The notes under the pieces were generated by a model. It ran no database searches, had not been told where the DNA came from, and saw only the letters and a program-made list of their open reading frames with translations. The position numbers were made by a program, and so were the translations under genes. Below, piece by piece: positions 46,480-58,989 of a stretch of DNA of 64,000 bases (the first letter of the stretch is position 1; each line of letters starts with the position of its first letter). The stretch is from Hofstenia miamia (Eukaryota; Xenacoelomorpha; Acoela). The DNA lies in NCBI GenBank assembly GCA_004352715.1, contig SCFE01000008.1:697802-761801 (forward strand), in the 5' to 3' direction.

Positions 46480-47213
46480 ATTATTTCAGCAGCTATAATT
46501 GATGAATTTATTTTGAACTGCTCATTCTGAATCGTGTATTTAGATAGGTTGCATTTCTCTTAGTCTGACATGTATATAGCATTTATTCCTACAGGATTTC
46601 ACTTTAATAGGGGCGAGGAGGTGAGGACTACAATAGTCTCCTCTGGCCAAAGTCGTGATTTTGTGATTCATTCAATATAATGCTTCAGATACTCATGACC
46701 TATTAAATAACGAAGATATTTAGAATCTGAAACCACCATATATATTTCGTGGTGACATCTGATGTGGGCCAATGGCGTGCCTGAAGAAAACTTGAAGAGT
46801 CTATTGCCAGAAAACAACATATTTGAGGCTAGTTACTACGACTGCGGTATTATCTGATCACTAAGTATAGGTAAAATTTGAACATTTTTTTTGCAAAATT
46901 GGCATTTTCACCTGAGAAAAAGTTGATATTTTCTTATACTCCAAATTCAGGAATAATTTTTACTAATTTTACACCACTCGATGTATCAAAATCCCAAGAT
47001 TCCAAAGCTTTCGAATATGATTGGAGAACATCTAGTCACCATGATACCTTATTCTGTAGAAATGTTTATTAAATTCAAATGCACAGCCAAAAAAACAATT
47101 GTGAAATAACTAAATATGAAAACCAAAAATTCGATAAGCATTTCTGCTGATGTTGTGCGAAAACAATTATGCTCACAAATATAAATACAAAGATAAATCC
47201 ATAAAATAAGCAC
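46480..47213. other. No gene seen
   Basis: A short plus-strand frame at 46878-47072 has no recognisable motif. Confidence 0.5.
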
Positions 47214-47385
47214 TTATATATGCTTTCTCACCCCGTTTGTTCTTATTGCTTGCTTCTGTGGTTTCATTATCATTGCTTCTGTTTCTCCTTCTAGTTCTCC
47301 CTTCTTTAACCATTTGTTGTTTTCTTCTCTGCCATACTTTTCTGTGTTCCTCCAGTATTCTCCATGCATTGCATTCTGCCTATAT
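47214..47385 (-). pseudogene. R4/Dong-like LINE fragment
   Basis: About 55 codons matching 35540-35700 of the element at 34.9-37.3 kb (MHGEYWRNTEKYGREE, NNKWLKKGELEGETEA). It abuts a plus-strand CR1-like RT fragment at about 47386, a fusion of two unrelated pieces. Confidence 0.85.
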
Positions 47386-48852
47386 TCAAACAAAGAGCAT
47401 TTTATCTGGACAGCCGCCAAATACTATCAAGTGCTCAATTTGGATTCAGGGAAAAATGTAGCACTACCGATGCTTTATTATCATTGATTAAAAACATCAG
47501 AAATTTCTTAAATAATAATGTATGTAGTAGCATTGCGCTATTAGATTTAAGCAAAGCCTTTGAAAATATTAACCATGACATACTATACTATGGAGACATT
47601 TATAACCAAAAAATTAGAAGAATGGCTACTGGTATTCAATACCTAAAAGAGCTGCGAACATTCACCAGAAGTAGAGCCTTCATTTATGCATTGACTTGGA
47701 GTCATTTTGCATATGTCTGTTCTCTACTGTAAACTGATCAATCAGTACAATGCTTAGAATCGACAAACAATCAACAGGCAAAAAATTATTTGAATTAAGT
47801 ATCCTCACAACTTTTAATTATTTAATGTACAGGTACTTAGTTATATTATTTAAAAATATACACAAATGGTCAACATCCCTCCAGTTCTTAAATCATTGCA
47901 TTTCATATCACAAGCGAGGAAGTACATGCATTAACATCATCAAACAAAATAATAACTATTGGAAATATTCATTCGCGTCCCTCACTTGTAAACATTGGAA
48001 TAAGCTGCCAAAAAACATTCGTTCTGAAAAAAGATTTCACGTATTTAAAAAACTGTAAAAAAATAACTTCCTATTGAATCAACATAAACTAGGATACTCC
48101 AAAAAACGAATCAACAACTCAATTTGAAATTTAAAGGTGAATACTACCTTCATTAGCTTAATAAATCATTTCATCTATAGATTATAGAATTTATTGTTAT
48201 TAAGATATTAGCTACAGAGATTTCTATTTTGATGAATTTTTATAGATTCCTTTATTAAATATAATGATGTTTGAGTTATGTTGTTGTTTTTACCCTTTTA
48301 TCACTGCATGCATGTACTAGTGCTTACTTTGTGCAAAAAGAAACAGGCCAACTTTCTAAATAACTATAACATATCTTCAAATATTTAGATTTATCAAGAA
48401 ATATTTAAAACAAGACATAAAAAAAAGGTTTTTGCTAAAGGAAATATAACATTATTTAAATATCTTGGGACTTATAACCTTTTGACTAACTGTCATGGTG
48501 GTTCTACTTAATTCAATTTCTAGAGTTAGTTTGGCAAAACTAGGATACTCCAAAAAACGAAACGTATGGTGAAACATTAATTCAGTATATTTTAATCCTT
48601 TAATCTTGTATATACTGCTGTGAAGTTTTTAGTTTTGTTTTTATTCGTCCCATTTTAACTTGCTATCTTATTGTTATATTCGTCTGTGTATATGTATAGG
48701 TTTTGTAAATATTTGTATATATTGTAAATTGCACATAATATTATAGAATTTATAAGTATATAAAGCGATTGCAGCAAGGTAAATTCCTCAAGTAAAAGTT
48801 ATTGAAGTTAAAGTTTTTGAGTTTTTTCTATTTTTCTTGTTGAGGAAAAGTA
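47386..48852 (+). pseudogene. CR1-like LINE fragment with internal deletion
   Basis: RT blocks SSAQFGFREKCSTTDALL and SIALLDLSKAFENINHD (47430-47590) are followed at once by the post-catalytic IRRMATGIQYLKEL block (47612-47650). The region with the YADD active site is deleted. The C-terminal part (YKHWNKLP-like CKHWNKLPKNIRSEKRF) continues to 48058, and 3' UTR runs beyond. A segment starting at 48537 repeats 48088, and the sequence after the single n at 48853 repeats 48506, so an allelic contig has been spliced in. Confidence 0.75.
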
Positions 48853-48853
48853 N

Positions 48854-49169
48854 CTACTTAATTCAATTTCTAGAGTTAGTTTGGCAAAAGTTAGAATTTC
48901 AAAAAACAAAAAATTAATGCAACCTTATATCTCAATTTCTAAGTAAGATGAAACTACAAATTTGTACAGAATGTTATTTTTAGATAAGACCTAGCTGAGG
49001 CAATAATATATTTTCTATGCAAAGTGTTTTAGCCAGGAAAGTTTTGGAAGTAGGACAAATTTTAAAATATATATCAAAATATATGGCATGTGTGCTTGAC
49101 TCATATTGTAATAATTTCTTCATAAATTTTGCAATATGGTTTTTTAGGATTTCAATTCAATGATGTATC

Positions 49170-49200
<31 letters not shown>

Positions 49201-50089
49201 GTTTCACACTGACTGTAGTGCTATTAATTTCATTGTTTGTTACATGAATCTGTAAGTGATGTTTTTTTAAAAATCTACAAAATTTTAATACTTTTCCATG
49301 AAAGGCAAAATAATATCATTAAGTGGAATATGTACATGTATTTCTCTTATACATAAATATAGCAATTTACTTAAAAATATATATATATTAAAAAATTCAG
49401 AAATGCATTTTTGTAAAAATAGAAATTATATTTTGAATGATAACAATTTTTTAGTATTTGATAGGACTGTTTAGTCATTTTGCTATTTAAAAAAACACTG
49501 TATAACTAACTTTCTTTAACAAATACTTGCTTAAATATTCTTTAGGGAACAAAGCAATAACTGGTTCTAAAAAAATTTTAAATAATTTTATAATAAACCT
49601 AAGTTATCTTGTGGAATATCTATTTCTAAAAGTACTCATATTTAATCTAATTTTTTGAAAAGAAAATTGCTCAAAAAATATATGTCAAAAAAGGCCTAAC
49701 GAAAAATCAAAGTAAAAATTAGTTGTAAAAAGTTTTAAAATGATCAATATATAAAAATTCCATGTCAGAATAACTAAGCGCTCTTTTATCCAGAGTTCTT
49801 ACTGAATTGTTACATCGAATAATGTTTGAATACAAGAAATTTTTTAATACTACAGCTATTTCCATGAAACTTCAAATTTCACAGATTACGATTGCATTGA
49901 CCGACCCTTTATATTAGTTTACAGAAATGGGTGATTTATTGAAGTACAATTCAATTCTAAGTAAGTCAACAGTGGACGAAATATATTTTTTGATTTCTTT
50001 TATATATAGATTATTAAGGTCTAAAAGCTATACTTTTTCTGCAAAATTGATAAGTAATTGGAAAACGAAATTATGATAGGAAATTTTGC
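48854..50089. other. AT-rich DNA with (AT)n microsatellite
   Basis: No coding signal. A pure AT dinucleotide run lies at 49171-49198. Confidence 0.6.
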
Positions 50090-51028
50090 TTATTTGGCTT
50101 TAAAAATTATTCCTATCAATTTTGAAGTATTTGGAAAAGGCCACATATGAATCAAGCATTTCCTAAAGTGCTTGCTTTGGTAAGCATATAAAAACGGATT
50201 CATACAGGAGTTGGAAAATGCTAATATTAAACACGCCTCATAATAGAGCGTGCCGAATTGTATAGGAAGGGCTTCTAAGCGAAGATTGTATAAGAGAAAA
50301 ATGAGGTTGTCGGGAAATGTACACCAAAAGTAAATGAAAACCACACTAAATAGCATTTTCCAGTTTGGCGAGTTGTTGTTTGCCAAAAGCTTTTGGTATA
50401 TTTTCCAATAAGCAATGAACATTATGAATGTTGGTGCAAGCGTCATTCCCACCAAACTCCATGCAGATGCCCAAAACGCTTCCATTGCATCCATCTCAGT
50501 ATTTAACTCACATGCAAGAGTGCTGTGGTTTGGGTTGAGCATGTACGCGTTATAACTGCAAGCAACTGCAGCAAAGGCCCATGCAGTTATTTGAATTATT
50601 ACCATGAGTTGCGCACTAAAAATCTGTTTAAACTTTGCGGGATGGATAATACAAACATATCTCTCGAAAGTTATTGCTAAAAGTGTGTACGCTGAAGCAA
50701 AAAAACCATACCATAACATTGCTTCTGGGCAGTATAGACGACAATATACTTCACGAAACATAAGAACTTTATTAAAAACAAGTTTAAGTTTTTGAAAGCA
50801 TTTGTAATGCACGATTAAAATCGAAGTCAAAAAATCAAAGACTGCCAAATTAAATATGAAAAAGTTGGTTTTTGTCTTCATCCACTTGAAAGCTGTGACT
50901 GAAAACATCACCCATCCATTGCCAAATATGCCCAAACTTCCAATAAGAGCATAGGCTATTGCGTAGTCATTGTTAGGATCGAAGTTTGGACAACGAGTTT
51001 CGTCTGCTTCTGACAAATTCGATTTCAT
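50090..51028 (-). CDS. Rhodopsin-family (class A) G-protein-coupled receptor, single exon
   Basis: Intact 312-residue seven-helix receptor for an unknown ligand at the plasma membrane. Helices lie at about residues 24-48, 54-78, 96-122, 138-160, 186-212, 224-247 and 258-284. Family hallmarks are Asn37 in helix 1 (GNGW), Asp65 in helix 2 (LAVFD), ERY at 122-124 (DRY motif variant), Trp150 in helix 4, Pro199 in helix 5, a modified helix 6 motif (FWCTFP, 234-239) and NPFLY at 277-281. Cys173 in loop 2 can pair with Cys96 or Cys100. NLS at 4-6 is a possible N-glycosylation site. N and C tails are short. The start Met at 51028 is the first in frame. No intron is needed. Such intronless receptors often belong to expanded lineage-specific families, but which one is unclear. 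Confidence 0.9.
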   Translation of the reverse strand: MKSNLSEADETRCPNFDPNNDYAIAYALIGSLGIFGNGWVMFSVTAFKWMKTKTNFFIFNLAVFDFLTSILIVHYKCFQKLKLVFNKVLMFREVYCRLYCPEAMLWYGFFASAYTLLAITFERYVCIIHPAKFKQIFSAQLMVIIQITAWAFAAVACSYNAYMLNPNHSTLACELNTEMDAMEAFWASAWSLVGMTLAPTFIMFIAYWKIYQKLLANNNSPNWKMLFSVVFIYFWCTFPDNLIFLLYNLRLEALPIQFGTLYYEACLILAFSNSCMNPFLYAYQSKHFRKCLIHMWPFPNTSKLIGIIFKAK

Positions 51029-51030
51029 CT

Positions 51031-52597
51031 TTTAAATGGTACTGAAAATATTTATTTCTTTTAAAAAGAAGAGCATTATTTAGACATCCAATGAAAACAG
51101 TGTATTGGTTCAAAGATTCATCCATTTAGAAAATGTGTTGTCTAGCAACAATGTGATTTGCTCAAATTCCAGCAATTAAACATTGCTTCAAACAAACACA
51201 GCAAACAATGAGAATTTGTACTTTCCTAATATTTGATGAAATTTCAAAATCTTGAAAACAACAAAATTGTATTTTATTGTTGAAGCAATTCCAGTTTTAC
51301 ATGTGGCATCAATCCCACATAAGGTGTAAAAATAATAATAATAACAATGAATTTTATTTAGCCCATTTGTAGACGGAATTCGTTAAAAGCGTGAAATTTT
51401 TGAACTTTTCTTAGTTTTCCACAGGAGTAAACAGTTTGATTAGATGACAATCTTAAGAAAAAAATCTAGCCTCTAGGGTTCACGTAAACACGTTTTGTCA
51501 GTATGTTTGTTTTACAATTATTGAACAATATCAGTCTTTTATAAATAATTCACTTAGAGAAAAGATCTAATGAAATCTAATCCAGGTAGATTAGTTACAA
51601 CTTAACACTTATTCTAGAAAAAAATTATAACACATTCATATTCAAAAATAGTGAGAAAAAGTGGGTTTGTTGGCCAAAATCGTACCAAAACACTAAAATT
51701 TTAGTTTTTTATTTTTAATACATATTTAACTGAAAATTTTTTGTGTTCTGTGAAAGTTTCGTCAAAATCCAAAAAAGTCCCATCAAATTCCTCCTACCCG
51801 TACTACAAAAATATAAATCAACATTTCTCTATCAGATTTAACATATTTGTCAGTATATTAAAATTAAGTACATTTTAAAAGCAAACTAGCAACTTTTTAT
51901 ATAAATCACTCACAATATAAAAAATAGACATTTGGATACTCATATGGATCAAGGCGCTCCATAAAAAATTTTGTAAACACCAATTGTTCGTTCTTATTCA
52001 TGTGATTGAGACATTAAATGATAAATTCAGATAAATATGTATTCTACCATGGCGAACTCAGAGCTGTTGTCGAGCGAAAACCTTAAGAAAGGATGCATGC
52101 CTAGGACCGCAGAAGTGTATTCTTCTATGTGAAATCATTTTGCACAAAATGAAGCATAATTATAAATTGATAGCATTCATAATGCCTACATTTATTTGCA
52201 TACATCTCACTGAGAGCAACTTCTCATTTCCAAATGTCTAGAAAACTAGTGATTTGAAATATCTTCTTACAGAGAAACTGATTTTTTTATAAATTGGTGA
52301 AAAACAACTTTTCATGCGCTTGATAATTTCATAGAATTCATCGTATGCTTAACATTGGAATTATTTGAAATTGCATTAAGGTTTGGCAATTATAGTATTA
52401 TAGATTTATTGATCGACGTAAGCTATGTTGTAAAATTGTTGGCAATTATTAATTGCAATTGTGTTGGAATGCTTGATTATTAACCCAAGCTGGTATTTTG
52501 AGACAAGAGACTTGGTTGCTTTGACGGTTTTTCGTTGGACATGAGACCTATCATGTCATGCTAACTGAAAATTCCTACAGAAATCGATTGGAATTTT
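51031..52597. other. AT-rich DNA, no gene seen
   Basis: No domains or repeats recognised upstream of the receptor. Confidence 0.5.
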
Positions 52598-55046
52598 ATG
52601 GGACAAGTATCACACAGGTCCGACATATATTTGTGTAATAGAGAAGAATGTATATAAATTTTTTAAATTTCTACAAATTTCTAATATAATGTATTAATTC
52701 TCACAAAATATAGTGTAATATACATATTTTCTTAATATAGGTAGATACAATGTATATAAACAATGTCGAACACATTTATGCTCTCCAGCTTAAATCAGGT
52801 TAAACTCCAGACCACTTATAGCTGTCGCATATCCAATTACGATATAGGAAATGATAAGGGCTCCTAGAAGTCTCCTAATTAAATTTCAGATTTAACCATG
52901 AAATTAGTAGAATTATGGTGCAAGTTGTGGTGGTTTCTTCAAGAATTTATTAAATGCTTACAACTCACGACCTAACAATATCATATCAAAGATCTGAAAA
53001 TGTAGAGAAAGTGATTTTTATCTCCAAAGTAAAAGTGGAATGCTTGAGTTAAATAATTGTATGAAATTAATTGCTTACCACGAAATAAAGAAACACCCAA
53101 ATCGTAATCTTTTTAATTAATTGAGAACTGTTCTAATACCTAGGAAGAACTCCAAATAATGAAACAATTTGGGATCTCAGATATTAATACCCTAATGACG
53201 AAAAAATTGCTAAATTATCGTTGGAACATGTTGACGCAATATTGATATTATAAACAATTATCTTCATAAATTAATGCACTAATGCAGAATATAAAGACAT
53301 TTTCTTGGGAAGTCCAGAATAAATTTAGGAATAATGACATAGCAAAATACATAAACACGCATTCAATTTTTTTAAAAATTATACAAACAATTTCAATATG
53401 TGCNATGGGACAAGTATCACACAGGTCCGACATATATTTGTGTAATAGAGAAGAATGTATATAAATTTTTTAAATTTCTACAAATTTCTAATATAATGTA
53501 TTAATTCTCACAAAATATAGTGTAATATACATATTTTCTTAATATAGGTAGATACAATGTATATAAACAATGTCGAACACATTTATGCTCTCCAGCTTAA
53601 ATCAGGTTAAACTCCAGACCACTTATAGCTGTCGCATATCCAATTACGATATAGGAAATGATAAGGGCTCCTAGAAGTCTCCTAATTAAATTTCAGATTT
53701 AACCATGAAATTAGTAGAATTATGGTGCAAGTTGTGGTGGTTTCTTCAAGAATTTATTAAATGCTTACAACTCACGACCTAACAATATCATATCAAAGAT
53801 CTGAAAATGTAGAGAAAGTGATTTTTATCTCCAAAGTAAAAGTGGAATGCTTGAGTTAAATAATTGTATGAAATTAATTGCTTACCACGAAATAAAGAAA
53901 CACCCAAATCGTAATCTTTTTAATTAATTGAGAACTGTTCTAATACCTAGGAAGAACTCCAAATAATGAAACAATTTGGGATCTCAGATATTAATACCCT
54001 AATGACGAAAAAATTGCTAAATTATCGTTGGAACATGTTGACGCAATATTGATATTATAAACAATTATCTTCATAAATTAATGCACTAATGCAGAATATA
54101 AAGACATTTTCTTGGGAAGTCCAGAATTAATTTAGGAATAATGACATAGCGAAATACATAAACACGCATTCAATTTTTTTAAAAATTATACGAATAATTT
54201 CAATATGTGCAATTGACGTATGTGGATTTCTTTCGATGAAAACTATGTTTTATTGTGGAAGCACTGGGTTGAATCTAGAGAGAACTATCCCAGAGGACTT
54301 AATGTCAAAGCAGAAGGTGGCTGCGGTGAACATTGACTAGAGCAACAGTGATTCCAACTAAGTAAGAATAGAACACAATTTAACTGAATTTTTTGCTCTA
54401 TTTACAGATGCTTTGGTGTGTCTTATATACAATNTTTTTATCTCCAAAGTAAAAGTGGAATGCTTGAGTTAAATAATTGTATGAAATTAATTGCTTACCA
54501 CGAAATAAAGAAACACCCAAATCGTAATCTTTTTAATTAATTGAGAACTGTTCTAATACCTAGGAAGAACTCCAAATAATGAAACAATTTGGGATCTCAG
54601 ATATTAATACCCTAATGACGAAAAAATTGCTAAATTATCGTTGGAACATGTTGACGCAATATTGATATTATAAACAATTATCTTCATAAATTAATGCACT
54701 AATGCAGAATATAAAGACATTTTCTTGGGAAGTCCAGAATAAATTTAGGAATAATGACATAGCAAAATACATAAACACGCATTCAATTTTTTTAAAAATT
54801 ATACAAACAATTTCAATATGTGCACTTGACGTATGCGGATTTCTTTCAATGAAAACTGTGTTTTATTGTGGAATCACTGGTTTGAATCTAGAGAGAACTA
54901 TCCCAGAGGACTTAATGTCAAAGCAGAAGGTGGCTGCGGTGAACATTGACTAGAGCAACAGTGATTCCAACTAAGTAAGAATAGAACACAATTTAACTGA
55001 ATTTTTTGCTCTATTTACAGATGCTTTGGTGTGTCTTATATACAAT
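52598..55046. other. Triplicated contig ends (assembly) with an exon-like frame
   Basis: 52599-53403 is repeated as 53405-54209, and 53822-54433 is repeated as 54435-55046, joined by single n at 53404 and 54434. Differences are few. One real locus of about 1.6 kb is likely. Its last copy holds an 83-codon plus-strand frame (54702-54953, ending VAAVNID) that I do not recognise. A CTCTATTTACAG acceptor-like site follows at about 55010-55020. In the copy at 54100-54340 the same frame has an early stop from one base change. Confidence 0.8.
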
Positions 55047-55238
55047 GCGGATTTAGAATATTTACAAACATGAAAACAACTAGTCACTAGTACACACGAA
55101 AAGCGCATGAGCTGGCCGCTAAATAACAATAACTACCGACTGATGTTACATTTTTATCTAAATTGTAACATTTGGTTAAAACTGTAGCAGTCTGAATTTG
55201 AATTATAGAATTAATGGAAATAGATATAGATGTATAGT
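55047..55238. other. Spacer, nothing seen
   Basis: Short AT-rich stretch between the repeated contigs and the pogo-like elements. Confidence 0.5.
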
Positions 55239-55439
55239 CAGGTCCTCTAATAAGAACAGATTTTGCGTATAGTTGCTTCCGGCTTTTACAGTATTAGTTG
55301 TTTTGCCTTGAACTGCCTGTGGTTGTGCACTGTATGTATTGTCATTATACCACCGTGGACAGCTTTACTCTAGTTGTGTCTCCTAAACCACATGAAGATT
55401 TTTTTAAAAACTCGTTTTGCTGTTCTTATTAGGTCCCTG
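55239..55439. mobile_element. MITE of the neighbouring pogo/Tigger family
   Basis: Ends are inverted: CAGGTCCTCTAATAAGAACAG-like at 55239 (last 13 bases CTAATAAGAACAG) and CTGTTCTTATTAGGTCCCTG ending at 55439. The 200-bp body has no coding signal. The tips match those of the adjacent autonomous element, so it can be mobilised in trans by the same transposase in principle. A TA target duplication is not directly adjacent. Confidence 0.7.
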
Positions 55440-57314
55440 GGTACATAATAAGAACAGCAATACGTTTTCGACTGTAGAACTAATATATGCCCGGGTTGAG
55501 CACTAGACGAACTTCAGGAATTTAAAAAAATATATTTTTGAACTAAAAACGGATTATAAGACACATACACAAAGGCTACATAGCAATTATGTTCAACAGA
55601 TATCACACAAAAATCATCTTTTGCGCACTGAATCCACGGGCAGTCGCTCTCCATATGTGGTGAAGCAAGATGAGCATATGTTGTCATTGTCGCTATCAAA
55701 TGAAGGACGAGAAGATGCTGGACGAACACTACACTTCTTTGTTGGTCGTTTGCATTTCAAGGATTTATCATGTTCCTTCTCTTGCAGCAAGCAAACAGCT
55801 TCAGGAGTGGTTACACTGTATCCAGCTGACCGCTTTATCCTTTTTCGCCAAGTCGATACTGGTTGGTTGGTTCGTTGAAACACATCAACAATAGCTCGTT
55901 GAATTGCTTCGCATGGCGTAGAAGTCAATGGCGGATCACTGGTGGCGGAAGTCGATGCTTCGGATGGAGTAGAAGTTGATGGTGGAGGGCTGATGGCGGA
56001 AGTCGATGCTTTGGATGGAGTAGAAGTCGACGGAAGATTCACAACTTTGGCTGCAGTAATCATATTTTGTGGAATGGCAGAATTGTCGAGTGGAAAGATT
56101 CCAGCCTTCATAAAGCCTGAGACGCAGTGTTGAGGCTTAAATGAACGTTCGAACAGCTTCTTTATCAATTTTGGAAACGTTTCTTTATTTATGGCTCACA
56201 AACGACTTTCGAGATAATAATCATCTAGAAAATCTTTCCATGTATATTTTACAGGACCATATACAGCGCCATCAAGAGGCTGAAGGGAATGCGATGTATG
56301 TGACGGAAAAAGAACCAAATGGATACCATTACTACGAGCAACATAACAATTCACACACTAACGTGAGAGCTATGGCCATCCATGAAAAGAACCACTGGGC
56401 ATACGACGTCTTTAATGTAGTTAATGAAATGTCTGGAAAACCAGTCGAAGAAGATTGGTTCTTCTATCCATCCTCGAGCAGTGTTATTATAACAAGCACC
56501 AGTTTTCATAAAGATTAGCTGATCTGTAGATAATATATGGAGGAACAATCCTTCCAGCTGCACTAATGCAATTCAGAACAGATTTATTATCTTTTACATA
56601 ACCAGGTTGGATTTTATATGGATTTTCACTGTCTTTTGGGACCAGGACTTTTTCCTTGCTCAAAACATCAGAGAATCCTGTCTCGTCATCGTTATACAAT
56701 TGTGCTGGTTTATCATGGACGCCAAGCTCAACCAAAAACACTTCAAGGAAGGAAAGGCAAGCATCAACGCATTCTTGGCTCATACTTTGCGCTCTAGAAA
56801 GTTGCAGTGCTTCAGGACGACGTTGCTTGAGCTCATTTTTCCATCTCTAACGAAACAGACGCATCCATTGTTTACCAGGCCGGTCATTGGTAAATCTTGA
56901 AGGACGATCAAGTCTAAGTACGATGCCTGAGTAATGTCCATTAATCGCTTTCTTCCTAATGGAAAGCCGACGTTGGCAAGTTCTTTTGTAGCAAGAACAA
57001 TTTGGTATTCTTCATCTTTAGTAAGTTCAACTAGTCTGCCTGCACCACATATCGTCGACTGGATACCACTTTTGTGTTTACGAATGGTGCTGGATGGAAT
57101 ATTATAATCCTGCGACGCTTCTGATGATGATAGATGGACAGTGCGGACCGCCTCGACAGCTTGCGCGAGAATATCTGGATCATGCGTAATACGTTTTGGT
57201 GGCATATCTAAAAGGAATAATAAAGTGTTAAGAAAACTTGCTCAAATTGGCACTTTAGCCTTACGACTATTCCGAAACACTACAAACATTATCCACTGTT
57301 CTTATTTGGTCCCG
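55437..57314 (-). mobile_element. Pogo/Tigger-like DNA transposon
   Basis: Left tip CTGGGTACATAATAAGAACAG-like at 55437 and right tip CTGTTCTTATTTGGTCCCG ending at 57314 are inverted relatives. The body contains a broken minus-strand transposase. It abuts the MITE on its left with a 3-base overlap. Confidence 0.75.
55514..57205 (-). pseudogene. Pogo/Tigger-type transposase, multiply frameshifted
   Basis: The start Met is at 57205. An N-terminal helix-turn-helix (psq/CENP-B type: ILAQAVEAVRTV, SSEASQDYNIPSSTIRKHK, residues about 9-45) binds the ends. The DDE domain follows in pieces: NDDETGFSDVLS (first Asp, about 56690), LFMDGHSSHVS (second Asp, about 56360) and QPLDGAVYGPVK (third Asp, about 56265). 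The C-terminus (56168-55614) has the FKAGIFPLD block as FMKAGIFPLD and a Ser/Thr/Pro-rich tail built from repeated STSTPSEA units (near 56020-55920), then a Cys pair near the end. Frames change between 57205-56780, 56783-56487, 56563-56351 and 56168-55614, so it is inactive. Confidence 0.8.
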
Positions 57315-57344
57315 TTCTTATTACAAGACATAAATATACCTGAT

Positions 57345-57925
57345 AGTTAAAGCGAGCAAATTTGTGCTTTATGTAAAAATAATAAATAGATCGGCTAGAT
57401 TTGTTTATGTATTTAATATGTGTTTTTCAAAAAAGCATATTTTAAAAAATGTTTTTCATCGATGAAAATCAGTAGACTTAAAATCAAAATGGGGAAATCC
57501 TTTAAGTAGAAATACTTACAAAGTTGGTAAGTTGATATATTTTGCTATATATTTAACAAACTAAATTATGAATGCAAAATGGATCCTGGGTATTGCATCA
57601 ATGTACCATCAAAGAGCAAGGTTTAGAAAAAGTTGGATAACTCTCTTTTCTATATTCTATATCTACCACCGGGTCATTGAGTGTTTTCAAATTTTAATGA
57701 TATCATTGCTTAGAAACTAAATTACCATTTATATGTAGCAGACATGTGTCTCAGTTAATTTATCCTGGTTAAGCAGTTTCGCTACAGCCACCAAATATTA
57801 TATTGAGATTTCAAAGCGATGCTGTAGGCCTACGTTCTCCTCTCCCTTCACAAAATTCTAGATGGACAACACTCATCAACTGGTTTTACACAAAATTTAT
57901 ATTGAGATTATCCAGGGTTAGAAAC
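57345..57925. other. No gene seen
   Basis: AT-rich stretch without motif. Confidence 0.5.
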
Positions 57926-58913
57926 ATATGCAGCGTCATTATTCTAAGAAAGTAAAAAACTGCAAAGAATTTTATAATATCACCGAATCATTTAGTGGCG
58001 TACGCAAGGAGAAAGGACATGGTATAACGTCCCTCCGTCAGGTTTTTAAAATTGATTTTGATTTGTTAAATACAACGTCGCGTACGCACTTGGAATCACC
58101 TTTACAATCTGAGAGACATTTTTCAGCTGCCAAAGTCCATCCAGACACTTTGGAATCACACATCATAGTCTACATGGCTATTAAAGAAAAATTATTTAAA
58201 ATCTTAAATTTTACCTCCTGCGTGATAATTGCTTTTTCCAAAAATTTTTCCAAATATGCAACAACGCAACACAGCATTAACCGGGTAAAGAGATGACGGG
58301 GTTGTGATGTGCGCATCTCTATTACGATACCATTTCAATCATTTTGAACTAAATGTCAAACTTTGATCCAAAATTTTAATTATTCTTTCAAATCCTGGAT
58401 GATAATCTTCCACTTTCATTTGTTTATGTTTCAAAAAAATTGTTTTTGTGGTTTGTATTTTATACACCTGCATTAATGACAGTCATTAAATGACTATAGT
58501 TCATTTGTAATTTATACAATTTACAAGTTATACCTTATTTATGATATACTTTTGCAAACATGTTTTCAAATATAGACGAAGATAACATCGCAAAATTAAT
58601 ATGCACAACAATATGTAAAATAAAAATTACATTTTTGTCGAATAATTAACGTTAGAGTTAGGGTAAGGGTTAGGGTTAGGTTTTTAATATTTGAATGAGA
58701 CAGTATTTCTTGAATATTTATGAAAACTGTTTATATTACAAATTATTTATGAAATAATACCTTTTCTTCATCGTTTTCAGGTTTTTGAGTTTTTGTTTAC
58801 AATGGGCAAAACAGAATTTTTTACTTACGCTTTAAAATGTTTTCCCCTTGAACTCACAATCGTCACTTACACTCAAGTCTTGCAAAGCATCATAGCCAAT
58901 TTTAAAGATTAAT
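57926..58913 (+). other. Duplicated unknown sequence, unit 1 (parts A, T, C)
   Basis: A 122-codon plus-strand frame (57928-58296) ends in part A (58173-58320). Then come the telomere-like run and part T (58640-58760), and part C (58765-58913), which has a pyrimidine tract and TTTTCAG acceptor-like site before GTTTTTGAG and stays open to TTTAAAGATTAA. All parts recur at 60551-61271. No known family was recognised. Confidence 0.45.
58651..58681 (+). repeat. Interstitial telomere-like hexamers, copy 1
   Basis: About five imperfect GTTAGG units (GTTAGA, GTTAGG, GTAAGG, GTTAGG, GTTAGG), close to the animal telomere repeat. Confidence 0.8.
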
Positions 58914-58989
58914 CTAAATTGCATTGTTTTCATTTTGAGTTTCATTAAAACTTTCATTACAAGTTCAAATAATTCATTAGAAGCAGCTA

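Noticed and set aside
55621-56518. Plus-strand frames at 55621-55894, 55942-56133 and 56141-56518
   Set aside because: Antisense to the pogo/Tigger transposase, whose DDE blocks lie on the minus strand.
58651-58681. True chromosome end
   Set aside because: Only about five imperfect hexamers inside a duplicated repeat, with sequence continuing on both sides.
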